Origin: Bradyrhizobium sp. Ec3.3
GTDB lineage: Bacteria > Pseudomonadota > Alphaproteobacteria > Rhizobiales > Xanthobacteraceae
NCBI RefSeq assembly: GCF_000472925.1
Contig: NZ_AXAS01000017.1
Coordinates: forward strand, 1-64,000
Reading direction: 5' to 3'
DNA: 64,000 nucleotides
The notes below the pieces were generated by a model. That model saw nothing but the letters and a program-made list of their open reading frames with translations, searched no databases and was not told the DNA's origin. A program made the position numbers and the translations under genes. Each line of letters starts with the position of its first letter. The stretch's first letter is position 1. Of this stretch, positions 16,061 to 25,726 are shown one piece after another.

Positions 16061-18136
16061 ATGACAAAGCTCATCATCGACGGCAAAGAGATCGATGTCC
16101 CGCCGGAGTACACGCTGCTCCAGGCGTGCGAGGCTGCGGGCGCCGAGATTCCGCGCTTCTGCTATCACGAGCGGCTGTCGATCGCCGGCAACTGCCGGAT
16201 GTGCCTCGTCGAGGTGAAGGGCGGCCCGAAGCCGGTCGCGAGCTGCGCCTGGGGCGTGCGCGATTGCCGTCCGGGTCCCAAGGGCGAGCCGCCGGAGATC
16301 TCCACGCGTTCGCCGATGGTGAAGAAGGCGCGCGAAGGCGTGATGGAGTTCCTTCTCATCAACCATCCGCTGGACTGCCCGATCTGCGACCAAGGCGGCG
16401 AGTGCGACCTCCAGGACCAGGCGATGGGCTATGGTGTCGACACCAGCCGCTTCGCCGAGAACAAGCGCGCCGTCGAGGACAAATATCTCGGTGCGCTGGT
16501 CAAGACATCGATGAACCGCTGCATCCAGTGCACGCGCTGCGTCCGCTTCTCGGCGGAAGTTGCCGGGGCCCCCGAGATGGGCGCCACGGGCCGCGGCGAG
16601 GACATGGAGATCACGACCTATCTCGAGCACGCACTGACGTCCGAGCTTCAGGGCAATCTCGTCGACATCTGCCCGGTCGGCGCGCTGACCTCGAAGCCAT
16701 ACGCCTTCGCGGCGCGGCCGTGGGAGCTCGGCAAGACGCAGTCGGTCGACGTGACGGACGGCATCGGATCGGCGATCCGCGTCGACACCCGTGGCCGCGA
16801 GGTGATGCGCATCCTGCCGCGCGTCAACGAGGCCGTGAACGAGGAGTGGATTTCCGACAAGACCCGTCACGTCGTCGATGGCCTGCGGACCCAGCGGCTC
16901 GACCGGCCCTATATCCGCGAGGCCGGCAAGCTGCGTGCGGCTTCGTGGACCGAAGCCTTCGCCGCGATTGCCGCCAAGGCGGGCCGCACCGACGGCAAGC
17001 GCATCGGTGCGATCGCAGGCGATCTCGCCGGCGTCGAGGAGATGTTCGCGCTGAAGGATCTGCTCGCCAAGTTCGGCTCGGCCAATCTGGCGGTGCAGGG
17101 CGGCGATGGCTTCGATCCCGCGCTCGGCCGCGGCTCGTACATCTTCAATCCGACGCTGGTCGGCATCGAGCAGGCCGACGCGCTCCTGATCATCGGCGCC
17201 AATCCGCGCAAGGAGGCGGCCGTGTTCAACGCCCGCATCCGCAAGCGCTGGCGCGCGGGCGGCTTCAAGATCGGCTTGATCGGCGCCAAGGCCGATCTGA
17301 CCTACGACTACGATCATCTCGGTGCCGGTACAGAGACGCTCGCCGACCTCGCAGCCGGCAAGCACTCCTTCGCCGACGTCCTGAAGAACGCCAAGCATCC
17401 GGTCATCCTGGTCGGCGCGGGTGCGACCTCGCGTCACGACGGCGCGGCGATCCTCGCGCAGGCGGCCAAGATCGCGTTCGATGTCGGCGCGGTGAAGGAC
17501 GGCTGGAACGGCTTTGGCGTGCTGCATGAGACGGCGTCGCGCGTCGGCGCGCTGGATATCGGTTTCTCGGCGGGCGCTGGCGGCCTGAACGCCGCGCAGA
17601 TGACGACCTTCGGCACGCTGGACCTGTTGTTCCTGCTCGGCGCCGACGAGATCAAGGCGCCGGACGGCACCTTCGTGGTCTATATCGGCACCCATGGCGA
17701 CCGTGGCGCGCATCGCGCCGACGTGATCCTGCCGGCGGCGGCCTACACCGAGAAGTCGGCGATCTACGTCAACACCGAGGGCCGCGCGCAGATGACGGGA
17801 CGCGCCGCGTTCCCGCCGGGCGAGGCCCGCGAGGACTGGGCGATCGTCCGCGCGCTGTCAGAAGCGCTCGGCAAGAAGCTTGGCTATGACTCGCTCGCAG
17901 CCCTGCGCCAGGCGATCTTCAAGGCGGTGCCGCATCTGATCCGTCTGGACCAGATCGAGACGGGCAGTGCCGACCAGGTCAAGGCGCTCGCGGGCAAGGG
18001 CGGCGCGCCGGAGAAGGCGCCGTTCAAGGCCCTGATCGAGGACTTTTACCTGACCAACCCAATCGCGCGTGCGTCTGCCGTGATGGCGGAATGCTCGCGG
18101 CTTGCCTCCGGGCAGATGCTGACCGCAGCGGAGTAA
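16061..18136 (+). CDS. nuoG: NADH-quinone oxidoreductase subunit G
   Basis: A 691-residue 75 kDa-type subunit. It starts with a [2Fe-2S] ferredoxin domain (CEAAGAEIPRFCYHERLS and CRMC), then the His-Cys motif HPLDCPICDQGGECDLQ, then CIQCTRCVRF for the [4Fe-4S] clusters, and ends with a molybdopterin-oxidoreductase-like domain that has lost its cofactor role. This is the short, mitochondria-like form, without the extra N7-type cluster of E. coli. It starts five bases after nuoF. Confidence 0.96.
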   Translation: MTKLIIDGKEIDVPPEYTLLQACEAAGAEIPRFCYHERLSIAGNCRMCLVEVKGGPKPVASCAWGVRDCRPGPKGEPPEISTRSPMVKKAREGVMEFLLINHPLDCPICDQGGECDLQDQAMGYGVDTSRFAENKRAVEDKYLGALVKTSMNRCIQCTRCVRFSAEVAGAPEMGATGRGEDMEITTYLEHALTSELQGNLVDICPVGALTSKPYAFAARPWELGKTQSVDVTDGIGSAIRVDTRGREVMRILPRVNEAVNEEWISDKTRHVVDGLRTQRLDRPYIREAGKLRAASWTEAFAAIAAKAGRTDGKRIGAIAGDLAGVEEMFALKDLLAKFGSANLAVQGGDGFDPALGRGSYIFNPTLVGIEQADALLIIGANPRKEAAVFNARIRKRWRAGGFKIGLIGAKADLTYDYDHLGAGTETLADLAAGKHSFADVLKNAKHPVILVGAGATSRHDGAAILAQAAKIAFDVGAVKDGWNGFGVLHETASRVGALDIGFSAGAGGLNAAQMTTFGTLDLLFLLGADEIKAPDGTFVVYIGTHGDRGAHRADVILPAAAYTEKSAIYVNTEGRAQMTGRAAFPPGEAREDWAIVRALSEALGKKLGYDSLAALRQAIFKAVPHLIRLDQIETGSADQVKALAGKGGAPEKAPFKALIEDFYLTNPIARASAVMAECSRLASGQMLTAAE

Positions 18137-18146
18137 GCGTGATCTG

Positions 18147-19214
18147 ATGGCATTCTTCGAAAGCGCATTCTGGACCGGGTTCCTCTGGCCGCTGATCATC
18201 ATGGTCGCGGAGAGCGTGTTGGTGCTCGTCGTCCTGCTGGTCGCGATCGCCTACATCCTGCTCGCCGACCGCAAGATCTGGGCGGCGGTGCAGATCCGCC
18301 GCGGCCCGAACGTGGTCGGCCCCTGGGGCCTGTTCCAGTCCTTCGCCGACCTCCTGAAGTTCGTGCTGAAGGAGCCGATCATCCCGGCCGGCGCCAACAA
18401 GGGCGTCTTTCTCCTTGCTCCCTTGGTATCGTGCGTGCTCGCGCTCGCGGCCTGGGCGGTGATCCCGACCAACCTCGGCTGGGTGATCTCCGACATCAAC
18501 GTCGGCATCCTCTACATCTTCGCGATCTCGTCGCTGTCGATCTACGGCATCATCATGGCCGGCTGGTCGTCGAACTCGAAATATCCGTTCCTGGCTGCGC
18601 TGCGCTCGGCGGCGCAGATGGTGTCCTACGAGGTCTCGATCGGCTTCGTCATCATCACCGTTCTGCTCTGCGCCGGCACGCTGAACCTCTCGGCCGTGGT
18701 CGAGGCGCAGAAGCTGCACGGCTTTGCGAGCCTGATCGGCCTGCCGCAGCTCACCATCCTGAACTGGTATGTGTGGCCGCTGTTCCCGATGTTCGTGGTG
18801 TTCTACGTCTCGGCACTGGCGGAAACCAACCGCCCGCCGTTCGACCTCGTCGAGGCCGAGTCCGAGCTCGTCGCCGGCTTCATGGTCGAGTACGGCTCGA
18901 CGCCGTACCTGCTGTTCATGCTCGGTGAGTATGTCGCGATCGTCACGATGTGCGCGATGGCGACCATTTTGTTCCTGGGCGGCTGGCTGCCGCCGGTCGA
19001 TCTGCCGCCGTTCAACTGGGTGCCGGGGATCATCTGGTTCTCGCTCAAACTGTTCTTCATGTTCTTCCTGTTCGCGATGGCAAAGGCGATCGTGCCGCGC
19101 TACCGCTACGATCAACTGATGCGCCTCGGCTGGAAGGTGTTCCTGCCGCTGTCGCTCGCGATGGTGGTCGTGGTGGCCGGCGTGCTGCATTTCGCCGGCA
19201 TCGCGCCGAAGTGA
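18147..19214 (+). CDS. nuoH: NADH-quinone oxidoreductase subunit H
   Basis: A 355-residue, eight-segment membrane subunit forming the quinone chamber and first proton path. Family motifs are AYILLADRKIWAAVQIRRGPN, ETNRPPFDLVEAESELVAGF and the C-terminal PRYRYDQLM. Length is normal. It starts ten bases after nuoG. Confidence 0.97.
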   Translation: MAFFESAFWTGFLWPLIIMVAESVLVLVVLLVAIAYILLADRKIWAAVQIRRGPNVVGPWGLFQSFADLLKFVLKEPIIPAGANKGVFLLAPLVSCVLALAAWAVIPTNLGWVISDINVGILYIFAISSLSIYGIIMAGWSSNSKYPFLAALRSAAQMVSYEVSIGFVIITVLLCAGTLNLSAVVEAQKLHGFASLIGLPQLTILNWYVWPLFPMFVVFYVSALAETNRPPFDLVEAESELVAGFMVEYGSTPYLLFMLGEYVAIVTMCAMATILFLGGWLPPVDLPPFNWVPGIIWFSLKLFFMFFLFAMAKAIVPRYRYDQLMRLGWKVFLPLSLAMVVVVAGVLHFAGIAPK

Positions 19215-19222
19215 GGTCCGCC

Positions 19223-19717
19223 ATGGGTATCAACATCAACGCCACCGCGCGCTCGCTTCTGCTGTCGGAATTCGTCTCGGCGTTCTTCCTCGCCATGCGC
19301 TACTTCTTCCAGCCGAAGCCGACGCTGAACTACCCCTTCGAGAAGGGCCCGATCTCGCCACGCTTCCGCGGCGAGCACGCGCTGCGCCGCTATCCGAACG
19401 GCGAAGAGCGCTGCATCGCCTGCAAGCTGTGCGAGGCGGTATGCCCTGCGCAGGCCATCACCATCGAGGCCGGTCCGCGCCGCAACGACGGCACCCGCCG
19501 CACCGTGCGCTACGACATCGACATGGTGAAGTGCATCTATTGCGGCCTCTGCCAGGAGGCCTGCCCGGTCGACGCCATCGTCGAAGGCCCGAACTTCGAG
19601 TTCGCGACCGAGACCCGCGAGGAACTGTTCTATGACAAGGCCAAGCTGCTCGCCAATGGCGATCGCTGGGAACGCGAGATCGCGAAAGCGATCGAGCTCG
19701 ACGCGCCGTACCGGTGA
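19223..19717 (+). CDS. nuoI: NADH-quinone oxidoreductase subunit I
   Basis: A 164-residue TYKY-type subunit with two [4Fe-4S] clusters, N6a and N6b, shown by CIACKLCEAVCPAQAI and CIYCGLCQEACPVDAI. An amphipathic N-terminal helix precedes the ferredoxin fold and lies along the membrane arm. The start at 19223 gives the usual length. Confidence 0.97.
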   Translation: MGININATARSLLLSEFVSAFFLAMRYFFQPKPTLNYPFEKGPISPRFRGEHALRRYPNGEERCIACKLCEAVCPAQAITIEAGPRRNDGTRRTVRYDIDMVKCIYCGLCQEACPVDAIVEGPNFEFATETREELFYDKAKLLANGDRWEREIAKAIELDAPYR

Positions 19718-19726
19718 GGTGAGGGC

Positions 19727-20365
19727 ATGATCCTTCCCGCGCTGTTCTTCTATCTGTTCGCCGGCATCTGCGTCGCCTCGGCGGTGATGGTGATTGTCTC
19801 GCGCAATCCCGTGCACTCCGTGCTGTACCTGATCCTGGCCTTCGTCAACGCCTCCGGCCTGTTCGTGCTGATGGGCGCCGAGTTCCTGGCGATGATCCTG
19901 ATCGTCGTCTATGTCGGCGCGGTCGCGGTGCTGTTCCTGTTCGTGATCATGATGCTCGACGTCGATTTCCTCGAGCTGCGCGAGGGCTTCATCGAGTACC
20001 TGCCGGTTGGCCTCGTGATCGGCGGCATCTTCATGTTCGAGCTGTTGCTGGTCGTCGGCGCCTGGGTGATCAACCCGACCGTGTCCAAGACGATCACGGC
20101 GGCGATCCCGACCAACGTCTCCAACACCGAGGCGCTCGGGCTCGTGCTCTATACGAAGTACATCCATTACTTCCAGCTCGCCGGCATGGTGCTGCTGGTC
20201 GCGATGATCGGTGCCATCGTGCTGACCCTGCGCCACAAGGCCAGCGTCAAGCGGCAGGACATCAACGTTCAGAACGCGCGCACGCCCGACATGGCGATGG
20301 CGCTGCGCAAGGTGGCGCCGGGGCAGGGGCTCCAGGATGCCGATGCGGCGGAGTGGGTGAAATGA
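19727..20365 (+). CDS. nuoJ: NADH-quinone oxidoreductase subunit J
   Basis: A 212-residue, five-segment membrane subunit. The segment YVGAVAVLFLFVIMMLDV is the conserved third helix with the flexible region important for proton pumping. The C-terminal ~40 residues (after KASVKRQDINVQ) form a cytoplasmic tail. Its stop overlaps the nuoK start. Confidence 0.96.
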   Translation: MILPALFFYLFAGICVASAVMVIVSRNPVHSVLYLILAFVNASGLFVLMGAEFLAMILIVVYVGAVAVLFLFVIMMLDVDFLELREGFIEYLPVGLVIGGIFMFELLLVVGAWVINPTVSKTITAAIPTNVSNTEALGLVLYTKYIHYFQLAGMVLLVAMIGAIVLTLRHKASVKRQDINVQNARTPDMAMALRKVAPGQGLQDADAAEWVK

Positions 20366-20670
20366 CGATCGGGCTCGGACACTATCTTGCCGTCGGCGCG
20401 ATCCTGTTCACGCTCGGCATCCTCGGTATCTTCCTGAACCGCAAGAACATCATCGTCATCCTGATGTCGATCGAGCTGATCCTGCTCTCGGTCAACATCA
20501 ACTTCGTGGCGTTCTCGACCTTCCTCGGCGACATCGTCGGCCAGGTCTTCGCGCTGCTGGTGCTGACGGTCGCAGCTGCCGAAGCCGCGATCGGTCTCGC
20601 CATCCTGGTGGTCTATTTCCGCAACCGCGGTTCGATCGCGGTTGAGGACGTCAATCTGATGAAGGGTTAA
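20362..20670 (+). CDS. nuoK: NADH-quinone oxidoreductase subunit K
   Basis: A 102-residue, three-segment ND4L-type subunit of normal length. Conserved membrane Glu residues are in SIELILLSVNINFV and VAAAEAAIGLAI, which carry protons. The ATG at 20362 overlaps the nuoJ stop (ATGA). Confidence 0.97.
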   Translation: MTIGLGHYLAVGAILFTLGILGIFLNRKNIIVILMSIELILLSVNINFVAFSTFLGDIVGQVFALLVLTVAAAEAAIGLAILVVYFRNRGSIAVEDVNLMKG

Positions 20671-20677
20671 CCCAGCT

Positions 20678-22756
20678 ATGGTCCAGGCAATTGTCTTTCT
20701 GCCTCTGCTGGGCGCCATTCTCGCCGGCCTGATCGCCATTTTCGGCGCGCATGCCCGCAACCCCAGTGGCGATACGGTCGAGCATCACGGTGACGATCAC
20801 GGTCATGGCGACGCCCATGCTGCGGCCGCCCACGATGACCACGCCCACGACGATCACGGCCACGACGACCACCACGTTTCCGAGCCGCCGGCTCAGGGCT
20901 CGCGTGCGGCCGAGCTGATCACGACCGGGCTGCTGTTCGTCTCGGCGGCCCTGTCCTGGTTCACGCTGGTCGACGTCGGCTTCATGCACCACGACGCGCG
21001 GATTCCGCTGCTGCCCTGGATTCTCTCCGGCGACCTCCAGGTCTACTGGGCGCTGCGGGTCGACACGCTCACCGCCGTCATGCTGGTGGTGGTCAACACC
21101 GTGTCCTCGCTCGTGCACCTCTATTCCATCGGCTACATGGACGAGGATCCGTACCGTCCGCGCTTCTTCGGCTATCTCTCGCTGTTTACCTTCGCCATGC
21201 TGATGCTGGTGACGGCCGACAACCTCGTGCAGCTGTTCTTCGGCTGGGAAGGCGTGGGCCTCGCCAGCTACCTGCTGATCGGCTTCTGGTACCAGAAGCC
21301 GTCGGCAAACGCGGCGGCGATCAAGGCCTTCGTCGTCAACCGCGTCGGCGACTTCGGCTTTGCGCTCGGCATCTTTGCGGTGTTCGCGCTGGTCGGCTCG
21401 ACCGATTTCGAGACCATCTTCCATGCGGCGCCCGGCCTCACCGGCAAGACCATCAACTTCTTCGGCTGGCACGCCGACGCCCTGACGTTTGCCTGCGTGC
21501 TGCTGTTCATGGGCGCGATGGGCAAGTCGGCGCAGTTCCTGCTGCACACCTGGTTGCCGGACGCGATGGAAGGCCCGACCCCGGTGTCGGCGCTGATCCA
21601 CGCCGCGACCATGGTGACGGCGGGCGTCTTCATGGTGGCGCGGCTGTCGCCGCTGTTCGAGCTGGCGCCGAACGCGCAGGCCGTCGTGATGTTCTTCGGC
21701 GCGACGACGGCGTTCTTCGCCGCGACCATCGGCCTCGTTCAGAACGACATCAAGCGCATCGTCGCTTACTCGACCTGTTCACAGCTCGGCTACATGTTCG
21801 TGGCGATGGGGGCGGGGGCCTACTCGGTCGGCATGTTCCACCTGTTCACGCACGCCTTCTTCAAGGCGCTGTTGTTCTTGGGCTCTGGCTCGGTGATCTA
21901 CGCGATGCACCACGAGCAGGACATCCGCAACATGGGCGGCCTGTGGCGGAAGATCCCGTATACGTTCGCTGTGATGACCGTCGGCACGCTGGCGCTGACC
22001 GGCTTCCCGCTGTTCGCGGGCTACTTCTCGAAGGATGCGATCATCGAGTCCGCCTATGCCTCGCACAACCCGTTCGCGACCTATGCCTATCTCCTGACGG
22101 TCGCAGCCGCGGCCCTGACCTCTTTTTATTCCTGGCGCCTGATCTTCAAGACCTTCTTCGGCGAGCCGCACGACGAGAAGCACTACGAGGCGGCGCATGA
22201 GAGCCCGATGTGGATGCTGGTCCCGATCGGTGTCCTAGCAGCCGGCTCGATCCTTTCGGGCTTCCCGTTCAAGGAGATATTCACCGGACCTCACGGCGTG
22301 GAAGAGTTCTTCCGCGAATCCGTGAAGATGAATCCGCATATCCTCGAGGACATGGAGCACATGCCGCCCCTGCTGGGATGGCTGCCCTTCGTGATGATGG
22401 TGGGCGGCTTCGTGGTGTCCTACCTGTTCTACATCCGCTGGACCTATCTGCCGGTCGAGCTCGCGAACACCCAGCCGATGCTGTACCAGTTCCTGCTCAA
22501 CAAGTGGTACTTCGACGAGCTCTACGACACCATCTTCGTTCGTCCGGCGAAGTGGATCGGCTACCAGCTCTGGAAGAAGGGCGATGGCTTCATCATCGAC
22601 GGCTTCGGCCCGGACGGCGTCTCCGCGCGCGTCCTGGACGTCACCCGCAATGTCGTGAAGATCCAGACCGGCTATCTCTATCACTACGCATTCGCGATGC
22701 TGATCGGTGTCGCCGGCCTGATCACCTGGTTCATGTTCGGCTTTGGAGGCCAGTAA
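20678..22756 (+). CDS. nuoL: NADH-quinone oxidoreductase subunit L with His-rich insert
   Basis: A 692-residue antiporter-like subunit (ND5 type) at the far end of the membrane arm. Signature regions GWEGVGLASYLLIGFWY and MGKSAQFLLHTWLPDAMEGP (channel Lys and Glu) are present. Unusual is the loop after the first membrane segment: residues 36-66 contain 12 histidines and many aspartates (HDDHAHDDHGHDDHH at the core). This could bind Zn, Ni or Cu on the periplasmic side. The rest is collinear with the family. Confidence 0.96.
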   Translation: MVQAIVFLPLLGAILAGLIAIFGAHARNPSGDTVEHHGDDHGHGDAHAAAAHDDHAHDDHGHDDHHVSEPPAQGSRAAELITTGLLFVSAALSWFTLVDVGFMHHDARIPLLPWILSGDLQVYWALRVDTLTAVMLVVVNTVSSLVHLYSIGYMDEDPYRPRFFGYLSLFTFAMLMLVTADNLVQLFFGWEGVGLASYLLIGFWYQKPSANAAAIKAFVVNRVGDFGFALGIFAVFALVGSTDFETIFHAAPGLTGKTINFFGWHADALTFACVLLFMGAMGKSAQFLLHTWLPDAMEGPTPVSALIHAATMVTAGVFMVARLSPLFELAPNAQAVVMFFGATTAFFAATIGLVQNDIKRIVAYSTCSQLGYMFVAMGAGAYSVGMFHLFTHAFFKALLFLGSGSVIYAMHHEQDIRNMGGLWRKIPYTFAVMTVGTLALTGFPLFAGYFSKDAIIESAYASHNPFATYAYLLTVAAAALTSFYSWRLIFKTFFGEPHDEKHYEAAHESPMWMLVPIGVLAAGSILSGFPFKEIFTGPHGVEEFFRESVKMNPHILEDMEHMPPLLGWLPFVMMVGGFVVSYLFYIRWTYLPVELANTQPMLYQFLLNKWYFDELYDTIFVRPAKWIGYQLWKKGDGFIIDGFGPDGVSARVLDVTRNVVKIQTGYLYHYAFAMLIGVAGLITWFMFGFGGQ

Positions 22757-24265
22757 ATGACAACCTGGCCCATCCTCTCCGTCACCACCTTCCTGCCGCT
22801 GGTCGGCGCGCTGCTCGTCTACCTCGTCCGCGGCGAGGATGAAGCGGCCAAGCGCAACTCGCGCTGGATCGCGCTGTGGACCACGCTGATCACCTTCGCG
22901 GTCTCGCTGCTCCTGGTCGCCCGCTTCGATCCCTCGATCGCCGACTTCCAGTTCGTCGAGAAGGCCAATTGGCTCGCCGCCGGCATCACCTATCACATGG
23001 GTGTGGACGGCATCTCGCTGCCCTTCGTGATCCTGACCACCGCCCTGATGCCGCTCTGCATCATCGCGAGCTGGAAGGCGATCCAGAACCGGGTGCGCGA
23101 GTACATGATGGCGTTCCTGATCCTGGAAACGCTGATGATCGGCACCTTCTCGGCGCTCGATCTCGTGCTGTTCTACTTGTTCTTCGAGGGCGGCCTGATC
23201 CCGATGTTCCTGATCATCGGCGTCTGGGGCGGTCCGCGCCGGGTCTATGCCTCGTTCAAGTTCTTCCTCTACACGTTCCTCGGCTCAGTGCTGATGCTGC
23301 TCGCCATCATGGCGCTGTACTGGAACGGCAACACGACCGACATCCCGACCCTGATGCATACCGCGGTGCCGCGCAGCTTGCAGACCTGGGCGTGGCTGGC
23401 CTTCTTCGCCTCCTTCGCGGTGAAGATGCCGATGTGGCCGGTGCACACCTGGCTGCCGGACGCGCACGTGGAGGCGCCGACCGCGGGCTCGGTGATCCTG
23501 GCCGCGATCCTCCTGAAGATGGGCGGCTACGGCTTCCTGCGCTTCTCGCTGCCGATGTTCCCGCTGGCCTCGCATGACTTCGCGCCGCTGATCTTCACGC
23601 TCTCGACCATCGCCATCATCTACACCTCGCTGGTGGCGATGATGCAGGAGGACATGAAGAAGCTGATCGCGTACTCCTCGGTCGCGCATATGGGCTTCGT
23701 CACCATGGGCATCTTCGCCGGCACCATGCAGGGCGTCGCAGGCGGCGTGTTCCAGATGATCTCGCACGGCATCGTCTCCGGCGCGCTGTTCCTCTGCGTC
23801 GGCATCGTCTACGACCGCATGCACACCCGCGAGATCGCGGCCTATGGTGGCCTCGTCAACCGGATGCCGCTCTACGCGCTGACCTTCATGGTCTTCACCA
23901 TGGCCAATGTCGGTCTGCCCGGCACCAGCGGTTTCGTCGGCGAGTTCATGACGCTGCTCGGCACCTTCAAGGTCTCGCTCCCGACCGCGTTCTTCGCCAC
24001 GACAGGCGTGATCCTGTCGGCATGCTATGCGCTCTGGCTCTACCGCAAGGTCGTGTTCGGGGCGCTGGTGAAGCCGTCGCTGACGACCATCAAGGACCTC
24101 ACCTTCCGGGAGTGCCTGACGCTGTTTCCACTGATCGCGCTGACGATCCTGTTCGGCGTCTATCCGAAGCCGGTGCTCGACATGTCGGCCGCCTCGGTCC
24201 AGCAACTCGTCAACAATTACAACACCGCGGTGACGGCCGTGAAGGCCGCCGCTCTGCTCCAGTGA
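22757..24265 (+). CDS. nuoM: NADH-quinone oxidoreductase subunit M
   Basis: A 502-residue antiporter-like subunit (ND4 type). The channel region is KMPMWPVHTWLPDAHVEAPT with the Lys and His residues, and YFFFEGGLIP-like FYLFFEGGLIPMFLIIG lies before it with the key Glu. Length is usual. The ATG directly follows the nuoL stop (TAAATG). Confidence 0.97.
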   Translation: MTTWPILSVTTFLPLVGALLVYLVRGEDEAAKRNSRWIALWTTLITFAVSLLLVARFDPSIADFQFVEKANWLAAGITYHMGVDGISLPFVILTTALMPLCIIASWKAIQNRVREYMMAFLILETLMIGTFSALDLVLFYLFFEGGLIPMFLIIGVWGGPRRVYASFKFFLYTFLGSVLMLLAIMALYWNGNTTDIPTLMHTAVPRSLQTWAWLAFFASFAVKMPMWPVHTWLPDAHVEAPTAGSVILAAILLKMGGYGFLRFSLPMFPLASHDFAPLIFTLSTIAIIYTSLVAMMQEDMKKLIAYSSVAHMGFVTMGIFAGTMQGVAGGVFQMISHGIVSGALFLCVGIVYDRMHTREIAAYGGLVNRMPLYALTFMVFTMANVGLPGTSGFVGEFMTLLGTFKVSLPTAFFATTGVILSACYALWLYRKVVFGALVKPSLTTIKDLTFRECLTLFPLIALTILFGVYPKPVLDMSAASVQQLVNNYNTAVTAVKAAALLQ

Positions 24266-24287
24266 GCGGGCAGGTCAGGATATCGCC

Positions 24288-25724
24288 ATGAGCTTTGAGA
24301 CTGCAGGTTATCAACTGGCGCCGGTCGTGCCCGAGCTTGTGCTCGCGGTCGGCAGCATGGCGCTTCTGATGCTGGGTGCGTATCGCGGGCAGGGGACCAC
24401 GAAGGCGGTCACTACGCTCGCGATCCTCCTCCTGATCGTGACCGGCATATTGGTGTTGCTGGTGCCAGCGGGCAAGCAGGTGACCTTCGGCGGCAGCTTC
24501 ATCGTCGACGACTTCGCGCGCTTCCTGAAGATCCTGGCGCTGATCGGCTCGGCGGTGACGCTGATCCTGTCGACGGAGTTCCTGTCCGATCCGTCGCGCC
24601 GCATCTTCGAATATTCGATCCTCGTCCTGCTCTCCACCCTCGGCATGATGGTGCTGATCTCGGCCGGCGACCTGATCTCGCTCTATCTCGGCCTCGAGCT
24701 GATGTCGCTGGCGCTCTACGTCGTGGCGGCCTCGAACCGGGACAACGCAAAGTCCAACGAAGCCGGCCTGAAGTACTTCGTGCTCGGCGCCCTGTCGTCC
24801 GGCATGCTGCTCTACGGCGCTTCGCTGATCTACGGTTTCACCGGCACGGTCAGCTTTACCGGCATCGCGGCATCTGCGACGACCGCCAGCGTCGGCCTGG
24901 TCTTCGGTCTCGTCTTCCTGCTCGCCGGCCTGTGCTTCAAAGTCTCGGCGGTGCCGTTCCACATGTGGACGCCCGACGTCTATGAGGGCGCGCCGACGCC
25001 AGTGACCGCTTTCTTCGCGTCGGCGCCGAAGGTGGCGGCCATGGCCGTCTTCACGCGCGCGACGCTGACGGCGTTCCCCGGCATCGTCTCGCAATGGCAG
25101 CAGATCCTGGTGTTCGTGGCGATCGCCTCGATGGCGCTCGGCTCCTTTGCCGCGATCGGCCAGACCAACATCAAGCGCCTGATGGCCTATTCTTCGATCG
25201 GCCATATGGGCTTTGCGCTGGTCGGCCTTGCCTCCGGCACGGTCGAGGGCGCGCAGGGTGTGCTGATGTACCTCGTGATTTACATTGCGATGACGCTCGG
25301 CTCCTTCGCCGTCATTCTCGCCATGAAGCGCAACGGCCAGGCGGTCGAGCAGATCAGCGATTTCGCCGGCCTCTCGCGCACCAACCCGCTGCTCGCCTTC
25401 TTCTTTGCGATGCTGCTGTTCTCACTCGCGGGCGTTCCGCCGCTCGCCGGCTTCTTCGCCAAGTGGTACGTGTTTGTCGCAGCGATCAAGGCCAACCTGT
25501 TCACGCTCGCCGTCATCGGCGTGCTGACGAGCGTGGTGGGCGCCTACTACTATCTCGCCATCGTCAAGACGATGTACTTCGACGAGCCTGCCGGGCAGAT
25601 CGATCCGGTACGCATCGAGGTGAGGGCCGTGCTGGCGGTGGCAGGCCTGTTCACCATCCTGTTTGCGCTGTTTGCGGGACCCGTCGTGAGTGTCGCCAGC
25701 GCAGCGGCAAAGTCGCTGTTCTAG
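24288..25724 (+). CDS. nuoN: NADH-quinone oxidoreductase subunit N
   Basis: A 478-residue antiporter-like subunit (ND2 type) with 14 predicted segments. Motifs LYLGLELMSLALYVV, KVSAVPFHMWTPDVYEGAPT and LFSLAGVPPLAGFFAKWYVF are characteristic. It is the last core complex I gene; birA begins two bases after its stop. Confidence 0.97.
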   Translation: MSFETAGYQLAPVVPELVLAVGSMALLMLGAYRGQGTTKAVTTLAILLLIVTGILVLLVPAGKQVTFGGSFIVDDFARFLKILALIGSAVTLILSTEFLSDPSRRIFEYSILVLLSTLGMMVLISAGDLISLYLGLELMSLALYVVAASNRDNAKSNEAGLKYFVLGALSSGMLLYGASLIYGFTGTVSFTGIAASATTASVGLVFGLVFLLAGLCFKVSAVPFHMWTPDVYEGAPTPVTAFFASAPKVAAMAVFTRATLTAFPGIVSQWQQILVFVAIASMALGSFAAIGQTNIKRLMAYSSIGHMGFALVGLASGTVEGAQGVLMYLVIYIAMTLGSFAVILAMKRNGQAVEQISDFAGLSRTNPLLAFFFAMLLFSLAGVPPLAGFFAKWYVFVAAIKANLFTLAVIGVLTSVVGAYYYLAIVKTMYFDEPAGQIDPVRIEVRAVLAVAGLFTILFALFAGPVVSVASAAAKSLF

Positions 25725-25726
25725 GG

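Noticed and set aside
20783..20875. Frameshift or assembly error as explanation of the NuoL His-rich stretch
   Set aside because: The frame is continuous, the family motifs resume in the same frame, and the insert falls in a loop, so a real insertion is more likely.
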